DNA of 64,000 bases from contig JAGGNK010003335.1 of assembly GCA_017590115.1 (NCBI GenBank), forward strand, positions 868,001-932,000, given 5' to 3'. The translations under genes were made by a program, and so were the position numbers. Source of the stretch: Montifringilla adamsi (taxonomy: Eukaryota > Chordata > Aves > Passeriformes > Passeridae). This document shows positions 1-11,900 of the stretch, one piece after another. The notes below the pieces were generated by a model. That model saw only the letters and a program-made list of their open reading frames with translations, had not been told where the DNA came from and made no database searches. Each line of letters begins with the position of its first letter. Positions within the stretch are counted from its first letter, which is position 1.

Positions 1-1179
1 GGGGAGGAAAAGCAGGAGCAGGGATGGTGGGAGTGGCTGCATACGGATTTCCTCACTGAGAAAAGGTTCTCCCCAGAAATTCAGAATTGCCTTCCTATTC
101 CACTGCTCGAGTAGAGGCTCCCAGCCTATGATCAGGTCCCCACAGAATGACAGCTGGGTTTTACATGCCTGTTTCAAGCTCTTAAATGAGTTGGCTAGAG
201 GTTCAAGGTTGCTGTGTTCTTCAGTGGCAAATCCTTGCCATTTTATTCTCTAGAGCCAACTTGTTTAACAGGATTTTTTTAAAAAAGCCATTTAGCCTGC
301 AGAAGTTCCTTCTGCCTTTTGGCATAGGAAATGCCTCAACAAGGTCTTTAGGTGAAATACACCCACCCCAGCTGCTGATGCACGGCCTGAGTTTATGAAG
401 ATCTCTGAGGCTAACCAGTTCTAATGGCTTTTGTCCAAAAATAAGAGGGAGAGGCATTTTTAGAAGCCACTTGTTACTAAGTTCACAGGAGATTTGCTGC
501 TATTCTGGGAGCACAAGAGATAAAAGTAACCACCTACAGAGCATGTGGGCTCTGTGCCAGGACAGAGGACTCTGGAAATTCCAGCTGTGGTACCAATGAC
601 AAATGGAGGGTTCTTTTTCTCTGCAGCCTTGGCAGATTGCACAGATGTGCAATGGCCATATTGACACTGTCCCCTTATGAGGTCCTGCAAACGAGGCTGG
701 TTTGGGTCAGGAGGGCATCAAGACCCAAACTAAAGACCTCGGTTTTTATGAACAATTTTCACAAGTTGGGTTGCATGCTGTAGAGGGCCTGTTAGAAAGC
801 AAGAATGAATATCAGCAGCCTCAAGTGCTTCTCCACTGTGTTCCTACGAGCACCAGCTTGTTTGCTGGTGCCTTGTCCGTTCCCTGAAACACTTTCAGCA
901 AACTTGCACCTTATCTTGACCTCCCACTGCACTCGCTGTCATCAGAGGATATTTGTTTCCTTTCTTAAGCTCTTGAGTGCTCCATGCATTAGTGGAATGT
1001 TTCCTCCTTTCCCTGTATTATTTCAACAGATTTTTTCCCCCTCAAACTGGTTGTAAAAGTTTGGTATTTTCCAGAAAAGGCCACAAGGTGAAAGGCCACA
1101 AGGTGAAAGGCCACAAGGAAACTGCTCTGCAGGGTTTAGTGCTCTCTTCCAGCATCCACTTTTTGTGCTTGTTTGCCAG
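1..1179 (+). other. LCP2 intron at window edge
   Basis: I see no upstream LCP2 exon here: none of the frames shows the SAM-domain end or the GGWSSFEE-like segment that should precede the acidic exon. The only structure is a short minisatellite at about 1076-1119. This stretch is read as intron. Confidence 0.6.
1076..1119. repeat. 15-bp minisatellite, about three units
   Basis: The unit AAAGGCCACAAGGTG occurs twice perfectly and once partially in direct tandem, about 60 bases before the LCP2 acidic exon. Confidence 0.9.
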
Positions 1180-1381
1180 GATGATGATGATGACGACTAT
1201 GAAAGCCCTGATGAAGACCAGGAAAAGGAAGATGAGGCTGACTATGAATCACCAACAGAGGAGCCTGAGGAAGCAGAACATGACAGTGACGGCTATGAGC
1301 CACCTCCATCCAATAATGAAGAAGTGCATCACAGTGTCATATTTCCTGCCAAGTCACTTCCAAGCAGCACAGATTATATAG
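1180..1381 (+). CDS. LCP2: LCP2 exon: acidic segment with three signalling tyrosines
   Basis: The acceptor AG is at 1178-1179 and the donor GT at 1382-1383; the exon starts in phase 0 and ends in phase 1. It opens with six Asp codons and then carries YESP (Tyr codon 1198), a second YESP (Tyr 1243) and YEPPPS (Tyr 1294). These correspond to human Tyr113, Tyr128 and Tyr145, the ZAP-70/SYK targets that dock VAV1, NCK and ITK. The exon continues through FPAKSLPSS to DYI. An ATG-initiated reading at 1165 is intronic and is not the start of the protein. Confidence 0.95.
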
Positions 1382-4300
1382 GTAATTACTAAAAATTAAT
1401 TGCTATTAATAATTTACAAATTAGATTTCCCAACGTTTTCAGCCACATTTTAGATGGCTCATAATAGAATATAGAAGGTTTTTCCTTGAAGGTAACAGTG
1501 TAGTTCATGACCAAGATTTAGTGACCCAAACTCTGTGAGTTTGTGACTTTTAAAGTTACATTTTCTGCTTTGGACAAGCTCTGTTGGAATAAAGATTAGT
1601 TTTGTGTGATGTGTGCATTATTTGGCCTTTGATTTGAACCTGTATGAAGTCACACACACGTACACGCTGCAGTAGCTTTAGCAGTGCAACCTTGGACAGA
1701 GCAGCTTCTCACAACAATGGCAAAAAAACCTCGTGAAACATGGGAAAAGAACAATCAGCTGTCCCTGCCTGTCCTTTTTGTTTTATGTCTGAATCCTCAG
1801 CAGCCTGGAGGTGTGGAGTCCATTCAGGAGCACAAGGCTGCCATTCAGATTGGCTGGTGTTCCACACACTGTGCTGCAGGGAATGAAATCAATCCTGTGG
1901 CCCAGAGGCTGGCAGGGGAGTCACCCCTGCAGGGACAGACCAGCCTGGAACTCCCAACACAACACTGATCCTAAAGCTACTGCCAGTCAAATCCTACAGC
2001 AATGTCTTGATGATTTATTAACTTCAGTAGCCAGGTTCTTGTAAGGGCTCTTTGTCATAAAGATTGAATGAGTATTAAATAACCAAACTCTGTGTAGTTG
2101 TTTAGTTTGGGATTTTTGTTTTCTTTAGACAGACCTACAACAACCAGATCAGCACATCAGCCTCCACATCAGCCTCCAGTACCGCCCCAGCGACCTGGCC
2201 CAGCCTCATTTGGGGGAAGAAGTGCTACTGTATGTTCCTGTCTTAATATCTCACCTATTTCCTATCCCAGGACCTTCTTAGGAGTCCAAGTGTAGGGCCA
2301 TTTCTATTTACCTAGTGTATGAAGAGGAAGCCATCAAAATAGATTTGAACTCTGTTACAAGGCGGCCATTGTTCAAGGAACAATTCAATTTCATGGGAGA
2401 AATATATTTAATTATTTTATATTACTTCATTGATTCTTACACTGGAGATATACTCCTACTTGTGAATGCCTCTCCCACATCATATATATTTTTAAGAGAT
2501 GCCTCTGTTTTGAAAAAAGGTTATATTTTTCCAAGCTATACTTCTAGCACCTGCCCAATTGAATTAGGACCACATAAGAGTGTAAGAGACTGTGTAATCA
2601 GGATACTGATGACCAAGATTTGATTCCTTTCTTTCCTGCTGTGAATACTTCAAAACTGAAAGCTCTTGTGCTGTTGAGAGCTGGCACTATAGGTTCAGTG
2701 TTTGCCAGAACAGATGTACACTAAACCTACCAATGTTTACACAAATAAAGGTTTAGGATGTGATGGGGGGACTGATGCAGTGTCACAGAGATACAGCAGT
2801 GTCGTTGGAGCTCCTGTTCCTTTCCTTTGACAATACACCTTCCCTTCCTGAGGAGACATCCCACTGGAGTGTTGGGAGGCACAGCAGATGGAGGCAATTC
2901 TGCATCCAACAAAAACCACTGATTTTGTCATGCTTCAGGAGGGTGCCTGGCTCCTGTCCTCCCTGCAGTGAGCAGAGACCTGCTCCTTGTGCTGTGCCAC
3001 ACAAGACTGGCAGATGAGTGTGGTGGGGTTAATACATTCCAAACAGAAAGGTGAAGACACATTTTAACCACTTGTGGAATATTTGTTCTAGCTGCCAGCT
3101 TTCCCTCCTCCACCAAGCAACAACGACTTGAGCAGAGACAGAAACATGAAGCCTTTGAAACGTGAGTACAGCTGGTGTTCTCTTTGTAAAGCTTTTCCAC
3201 AGCCTGTGCAGCACTTCTTCCTCTTTTCCCTCAGTTCCACTCTCTTCTGCTCCTTATGCAGGAGTCTGAATTGTTGTTTTAAGAACAACTGTACTCATAC
3301 AATTGTACTCATACAGGAGTCTGAATTGTTGTTTTAAGAAGTAACACCAGTTCTAATCTATGCAAAATAAAGATATATTGGTACCACCAAATGATCTCAC
3401 ACAGTTGTTGTGTTTAGCCCCAGCTCCTTCTATAGACAGAAGCACCAAACCGTCTCTGGATCGCCTTGCTCCCCCATATGAAAGAGAAAGCCCAGGATCA
3501 GGTCAGTATTTGCTCACATTAATATCACTGGGGTTGCTTTAATTACTGAAAATCATCAGTTTGTATATAATTAATGCAAAAGAACAAGGCTCAACCAAAT
3601 GTAATCAAAGTAATGTGTTTATAAATAAATGGTGTGAGCAGAGCTTACAAAGTGGGAGAGAAATTTCATGCAGAACACAGCAACCCCAGGTCAGACAGGT
3701 GAACAGAAATACATTATGAGAACCCTGTGCAATAAAGGTTTGATGTACACCTAGGTGATTGAACAAGGAAATATTTAGCAGGTTAAAGGAAGAAACCACC
3801 TTTGCATACAAAGGCAATGAAACTCTGCATACACTGCTGTAGGTAATGTGGCAACAGACTTAAAAGAAGGCCGAGAATTAATAAGACACAGAAAAAAATG
3901 GCATTTCCTTCAGACCTGAAAACCACATTATACAAAACATCTACAGATATGACTCTACAATTTTATTTATTATCTAAACCCTTATCTGTTATATAATGGC
4001 AAGAAAGTATCCAGTAGTTCAAAGCTGAATCTTAGATAATGTGATTGTGACATGTGCCATGTTGAAAATGTTTAAATTTCCCTTCAATAAGAGAGATTGC
4101 AATTTTACCATCACTTGCAAAGCCAAAATATTTTTCTGGCTTACATCTCAGGATATGAGTTCTTCAACCAGCAAGATTAACTTTCAATTTTATTCAAAAC
4201 TCATTTATTTCATAGGAAGTTTAACTAATTAACTTCCACTTTTTCTAAATGTAAGCTTTTGCTGTTTTCAGGGAAGAAGCCAGGCATTCCTGAAAAGGTA

Positions 4301-7300
4301 ATTTTTTTTTTTTTTGTGATTATTGATAGTTTTTGCCTATTTTGATACACTTACATATTCTCTTAACTATTCCTTGTTTTACAGCCTCTGGTTTCACAGC
4401 TAAGGTAAGATTTGTCCTCTGCAAATGATCCTCTCATTGCCAGTATTTCTCAGTTATTTTTTAATAAGCAGATTTTGACTTTATTTCATCATCTCACTCC
4501 TGCTTTAGATCCCTGGGAGAACAGTTAGCAATGATGCCAAAACCTCCTGTCCCACCAAGTGACAGATATGAAAGAGGCAACCCACCTCCTCTAAGGAAGC
4601 AAAGCCCTGGAAAGTAAGTGCTTATGTCACTGAAATTCAGTAAAGGAGAATTGAAATTTAACAAAACTATGGACAAGCAACTCAGGATGGTCTGATTTAC
4701 TGGTACTTCATGACAGCAGGGTCTGTGGGTATCAAAGTTTTGGTTCATTAATATGGACAGGATGTGCTTGAAGCTGCAGAAAGGTGTGAATGCAGAAAAA
4801 CTCTCTCCAGTCATATCTGGAAGAGCCATTACGTGGGGCATGACTCACTCCCAAGCTGTACAAAGATATAGATGATCCTTGTTTCTTCCAGCAGAGCAAG
4901 CTCTTGTTCTAGGGAACGTTCTTACATGAGTTCTATTGCTGTTGTTTTAGGGTGTTAGAAAAGGAAAACTGTACTTTCATCCCATTGATTTTATTAGCCT
5001 GCAAAACTGCTTCTTAACAGCCAGCAGCATTTTCTAGCAGAACTGCATCATTCCCCAGCCTTTTCTAGACCACCTGGGGGCTGAACACTGACTGTACTTC
5101 AAACAAGAGAAGAAATCATTGAGATGTGCTAACCAGCCAGGATAATTGATCAGAGAAGCAAAGCCCGATATCCTTATGATGTGCTCCAGCAGTGTTGTCA
5201 AATATTATGAATTCAAGACTTGAAGACTGTTTCATCATTGTACAAGCTTGTTTTAAGCTCTAATCTTACAATCAATTCATCAGACATTTTCCTTGTTGAC
5301 AAAATCAAGATGGGCTAAGGACTAGAGTAATGCATTACATTATGGCTGAAAATTAGAATCTTAGATGTTCTTATGAGGAAAAAAATGTGTTTCTGCATCC
5401 ATTGATCTTTAAAACTTACTATAAATTCATGTTCTAGTTGAAAATATGGCCTAATGCACATGAAGTGAATGAGTATTATTTAATCTATGATGAATGTTTT
5501 GTTTTCATTTCAGACACAGTTGGCCACCACACAAGAAAAATGAAGTAAGTATAGTCTCAAAGCATATATTTAAAAGTATAGGGGTTACAGTAAAATTAAA
5601 TACCTGTATAAACTAATAATGCTGGAAAAGGTAAACTTGTTTCTTTTATAAATTGTAAGGAATACTCATGGATCTTTCATGGCTCATGGGATGTTTTTGA
5701 ACAGTTTTCTGTGTCAAGCTCAGTTTGTTCCCTGAGAACTTTATCTTGGATAACAGGAAGAATAAGGCCAGGATTTCTTCTGTGACATAGGAGAAGTGGT
5801 TTTGCTTAAAAAAGATTTGGGCTTCTAGGGATTTTTTTCAGCTTAAGCTGACCTAAAAGTTTCACTTTTAGATAACTCTGAGAGTCTACACTTACTTGAA
5901 GGAATAAGGAAAGTTCATATCTCCTGAGAGTTTCTGACTATGTTAGGTCAAGATGCTTTATGGGACATCTACCACACATCTTGTTTAAAACTTTAAAAAT
6001 TATTTGGTGTTGCATGAAGACAAAACACCCAACATTTTAGAGGGAAGTGACATTGTAGATATTAGAATCCTCCTATACTCAAAATTCACCAGTGTCCAGA
6101 TTTTGCTTTGTAAAACATTCTTAAGAACTGTGTTATGATATGTTGCTAATTTTTTGGTTTTTTTTTTTTTTTGGTTCCCCAGGATGAAGAAGACAGTAAG
6201 TATTCTACAAGGATTTTCAAGTCTGGAAATATTTCTTTGTCTTAGCTCTAAAAAAAAAAACAAAACAAAAAAAACCAAAAAACCAAAAAAACAAAGGAAA
6301 TTACTTCATTAGAGCCATTCCTAAAGTCAGGTGGTACCTTGATAGGCAGTAGAATTCTCTGATGCAGATTTACATATCAAAGCCGCAAACCCCAGGAAAT
6401 CAATAGCTAATAGCTTCCTTCAGTCAGCCAGTTACCAGACAGCAGGATTTCTTATTTTGGAATACATTACATTAGAGATATTTGTGTTCTGCACACAGCA
6501 TCAAACAGCTGGAAACAGAAACCTGGTGTCTCCCAGTCCCCAGCAAACCCTGCTGGCACCAGGCTCTGTGCAGTGTTAGTCACTTTATGAAGAGCAGCAG
6601 AACATCTTCCATGTGCCACCAGTGTTTATAAACTACTGCAGAATGCTGATTTCTGAAATTGAGTTGGTAAAGTGACTCCATAACAGAAGCAGGACATTTG
6701 GCCAAGTCTCTATGAATTATCACTGCCCCTAAGCCTCCATAAACAGTAAGGTTATTTAAGCTGTGCAGAGCACAGTTAACCTGTTCCACTCTTACTGCTA
6801 GTTCAGGTCTGAGGACACCGTAGAAAGAAAATGTTTTATTTCATGCTGGGAGAAATCTCAGAGTGATGTTCAAAAAGGTGAGATCAACTCTGCTATTTAG
6901 AAGCAACATGACAGAAAACATGAAGCACCTTCTGCAGTTAAGGTACCTGAATTGTGGTTTATCCAAAACAGATGTTAGAAAATGTAAATGTTGCTCAAGA
7001 CAGTTCCAGTTTATTTTTAATTTTAATACCTACTTTTAAGTTCTTAGCTGACCATATGAGCTTCCAGTCTGTAACTAACACATCAAGGACTGTTTATTGC
7101 ATTATATTTATCTAATTAAATAGCAGTAAGGTGACAGAATTTCTTCATTCTACTTCATTTAAGAATATCTCATGTAGGATTTAAGTTTCCTTCTCTTCCT
7201 CTCCACAGCAACCCTGCAAAGACCAGTGCCACAGCTGTCTTTGCCCCCATACAGCTCCAATGCATTCCCACCCAAATCTGTCAAGCCTCCACCTAAGCCA

Positions 7301-8870
7301 GGATCCAACAGCATTCCTGCTGCAGAAAGGTTTGTTCCACCATTATAGGTCATTCCTTTTGAATCTCAGTCTCTTGGTAGTTCTTTACTGAGCCTGTGCC
7401 CTTGCCACTACACAATGCTAATTAGTGCTGTTCCTACTATCCAGGAGAATCCTTTATAGAATTGAAGCTCAGTATCAGTGCAGCAGAGAGTGTACATCAG
7501 GCAAACAAGAAAAAACTACGAGTCTCTCTGTTTTATGGCAAGGAAGTTTTTTAAACTGATGCATTGGAGTGGCCACCTAGAACAGAGGCTAGACAAACTT
7601 AAGAGAATAAAAGCAGGTATTTATTGAAGGCCTTCAATAGGTACACCTTGGGCAGTCAAAAGCCTCTGAGGGGCTACACCCAGGATGGACAATGGTCACA
7701 AGTTTTTCAGACAATTTTAAGTTTGGTTCATTTACATCTCAGGGGTTAATCCTCCAATTACAGCTTCAGGTAATGAAGTAATTTACTCCAAATTATCCCC
7801 CCAGTTCACCGTTGTTTACACCTCTCGGGGCCTGAGACAATCAGGTGTCCTTGAGTTCCAGGCCTAGAGAGGAATTGTTTTATCTCAATAAATGTCAGCA
7901 GCTGACAGGCCATGGAGTTTTAGTGCTATACACTAAAGCATTGCAGGATCTGAAAAATAAAAAAGCTAAATCCTATGGCATCAAGACCCTACACAGTACA
8001 AAGCTTCCATTCTTGAGATACCCACTGCTCTCCCATTGCTTGGAGGGTCCATAAGAATGACCAGTCCTTTTGGGAAGGGATCATCTCCTACAAAACTAGG
8101 CAGGATTCAGGACAAAGGGGTCCTGCACACTCTAGGACTCCTTAAGTGTTAGAGCTACAACTCCTCACACTTCAAAAGTAAAAATCTCTACAACCCCAGT
8201 TGTCTGGAGTTGAATCTGAAAGAATTTCACCTCCCTTTCACTAAATTTTACTCTAATGGTTGATAATTCCTATTTAAAATTGTGAACCCTGCTGCAATTT
8301 TTTCCCAGCTTCAACTTACAATATATTTGTTATACCTTCACTTGCCAGACAGAGGAGCCCCTAATTAAATTTTGATTTCTGATGTACCATGCAACAGACT
8401 TAGACTTTGATGACTTAGAGTGGGCTCCTTGAGTCCATGTCTGATGCACATTTTCTAATCTCTGTATTTTTTTAATGGCTCTTTGATGAATTCCTCTCAT
8501 TTACATCATTCTCTGGAACTGCTGACACCAAAACAAATACTGCAGTAGCAATAGCAAGGTCATATGCAAATCGAACTATTCCTATGATGAACATTTCTGC
8601 TTATATTCAAAGAGCATTGCCAAATTTTGCTGTAGCAGAGGCCCCTGGGTTGACTGATTCTCTCCCATAAATCAAATAATGATAGGGTGTTTTTGTTGTG
8701 CAAACAAAATTAGCATATTTATCTCAGAGCCTTTTTAACAGCTCATTTAAGCAGAAGAGAAATATGAACAGTAAAGGAAAGGAGTGCAGGCAATTTGTTC
8801 TCAATTAGGTGAAGAAACAACAACAACAACCAAAAAAAAAAAAAAAAAAAAAAAAAATCATTCAAAAAGG

Positions 8871-8924
<54 letters not shown>

Positions 8925-11900
8925 CCCGAGAAATTGAAGAGTAGGACTCCATTTTGAGCAGTTTTGGATGTTGGTTGAGGTTGGCAGAGATCTCTGGATG
9001 TCTTCTGGTCCAACCCCCTACCCAACAAGGTCACCTTGAACAGGCTGCCTGGTACCACATGCAGATAGCATTTGAATGTCTCCAAGGAAAGAGAGATTCC
9101 ACAACATTCTTGGCAACCTGCTCCAGTGCTTGCCTGCCCTCACATTAAAAAATATTTCCTGATGTTCAGAGGGAACCTCTGGTCTTGTCACTGGGTAGCA
9201 GTGAAAAGAGCCTGGCTCTCCCTTCAGGTATTTATATGCTTTAAAAGATCTCTCCTGAGCCTTCTCAGCTTCCAGCTCCTCAGCCTTTCCTCTTGTAGGA
9301 GATAACCCAGTCCCTGATGTTGCTGGCCCTTCCCAGCTTGCAACATAAATGTGAAGATGCATTTATATCAACAATGTTACAGAACCTGCAAGAAAAATAA
9401 CTCTGTAAGTGGAACCACCCCAGCGAGAAAGGTCTGGTGAGCTGCTCCCTGTGCTTGCTGCTCTGGGGAAGGACAGAGCCATTCCCTGGGAGAACTCCAC
9501 AAGCTGAATGCTCTCCTGCATTGATCCTGCTACAGAAGTCTCTGTGGCCTTTACTGATTACCTTATTGCCAGATACGGAGCTCCAGGTAAACTTAAAGGT
9601 GGATCCACTTACACAAAAAGAAGGAAAGAAAAAACAAAAAGAAAACAAGAGAAGGCTCTCCTCACCCTGCACAGGTCTCAAGGGGCTCTCACATTCTGTA
9701 AAATGGGCACAAAAGTCCAGATCAGGTGATCAGAGCACAGAAATGTAGAGAAATATTGTAGTTATACTGACTACTCTTTTTTTTTTTCCTTTTTTTTCTT
9801 TTTTTCCTTTTTTTTTTTTTTTAAACAGTGCTAGAAACCTGTCTTCAACTGGCTCTCTACCACCACGCTTCCATCCAGGTTTGTATCCTACATCCTTACA
9901 TTGTTTTTCTTTTTTAAGTGAATGAAAGTTGAAAGGTAGTTTAAGTGCAGTCAATATAATAGGTTTTTTTTTTTTTTTCATGGATGTTTCTGCTTGGACT
10001 GTGAACAGAAAACTGTCAAATTCATGAAAGGCATCTTGTGTACCTTACTTAGTCTGAATCAAAGATTTTGGGCTTTTTCTCCCCCATGAAGTTTGGGCTT
10101 CCTGCCTAGTTCAACTAGTATCAAACTTCATAAAACCATCCTTTTCTGTACAGTAATGAGAGCTGACCTATGCAAATCACTGTGGTATGCTAATACTCCC
10201 CAAAAAGGTTAGCAAATGCTTTTCATTTGAAATATGCTCCATATTTATCTTATTTATCATATTTATCTAAGAAAAAAAAATAGAGAAAACTTAGACATCA
10301 ATTGCTTTACAAGTAATTTTTTTGCACATGGTAACAGCTGTGTCCTACAGTGACATTTTTTACTTTCTAATTGCTGAGAAGGCAAGGATTGCAAAGAGAC
10401 AATGTTACTTCTGTCTCTAAAGAAACCAAGATGCTCTCAAGTGAGTAACTGTGGTACAGAAACTGATAAAATGTCACCCCTATTTCAAGTTAATCTGTTC
10501 TTATGGAGATCTGAACCACAAGAGCTTAGTTAAATTCCCTGTGCACCAAGGATGGACTTACATAATAAATCTGGCTCTCATAGAGAAGCCTAAAGCTGAT
10601 TTCAAATAATTTCTAGGTGTCTCAGTAGCAGGGTGATAAAAATACTTTATGCTTCATAAAATCAAGATCCTACACCGTGGGTGCACAGATGAAGTTATTT
10701 TCCTGGTTTTAACATTGTTTTTCTACTTTTGTACCTCTGAAGGCAGCAACAGCAGATCTCCTTCCAGAGGCCCAGCTGACATGAGACCTCCACTGCCAAT
10801 TCCTAGCAGACAGATTGTTCACCAGGCAAACACAGAGCAAGATGAGGTACAAAACATGGACCACAACTGTAAAGACTGCAAATTTTCTAGTTTTGAGAGA
10901 CAACACCTTACAAAGTTGTTTTTCTAGTCAGTAGTCACTGTCAGGACACTACTTAGTGCTTTCAGTTTCCTTTTCTGTGTCAAACTGTAGTGCCTTATTT
11001 TGTCCTCACCAAGATAAAACAACAATAGTTGAAACCCAAAAGAGCAAAATAAGAAAAATATTGTTTTCTGGATTACTTGTTTTGCACAACTGCCTTCAAG
11101 CAGTATCGAACTTTCAGTTCTCTTTCCACAAAACTTTGATAAGTAAAGGACTCATTCTTTTAAGTGCATTTTTGCTTCACATTTCCTTAAATAAAACAAG
11201 TTTAGAGCAAACCACTCATGGTGATAACACTGCTGGGCAATCATAAATAGTGCATTCACAGGAAGTCTGCACAGTTGTCTCAGATGATAGCTAAAAAACA
11301 AACAGACAGACAAGGCAAAGGATGCCTTTGTGCCTAGTGTCCAGGTAGACAAAAGAGAATATGCCACTTAAAATCTTTTACTGAAAGTATTTGGAAATAT
11401 CTGTTTTCTTAGCTTACCTGCAGGGGTGTAATATCTAGATCTGTAATATTTTCAAATTTATCAAAGCGAGCAGGTAATTTAAAACAATTTAGTAGCACTT
11501 TCTATGCCACAATAAATAGCAGTGTGATCCGTGACACACAGAGATTCTGCACACAGACCCACATATCCTCACACTGCAATTTCCCTCTACTTATTTGCAC
11601 GTTGCCATTCCCTGGCAGCTGACCTTGTCCTTGTCCTGTCCCCAGCCCCAGGGCTCTCTGAAGGAGGAGTGGTACATGGCCTTTGTCAGCCGGCCCGAGG
11701 CAGAGGCAGCGCTCCGCAGGATAAACAAGGTACTGCAAATCCCGCCCTTGTCTGGGCACGGAGCACAGCCAAATGAACTGCAGGTTCAAACAAGGTTTAT
11801 CTCTACATGTGGAAATAAATTAAATATAGAATATTTAATATTAAATATAAAAATAGAAATAAATACATTTAAAATGCAATAAATATTTATTACAGTTTAA

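Larger units (their letters stand above)
7330..9828 (+). other. LCP2 intron, repeat-filled
   Basis: The largest intron visible in the gene. Besides the solo LTR, the poly-A tracts and the CR1 fragment, I see no coding or RNA gene in it. Its 3' end has an unusually long pyrimidine tract (about 9775-9822). Confidence 0.75.

Noticed and set aside
977..1381. 134-codon plus-strand frame over the acidic LCP2 exon
   Set aside because: It is out of frame with the YESP-coding frame, and its start is intronic.
8743..9085. Minus-strand frames rich in Phe
   Set aside because: Translation of the poly-A/poly-T tract.
7330..9828. Retroviral internal genes next to the LTR in LCP2
   Set aside because: No gag, pol or env frames on either side; the element is a solo LTR.
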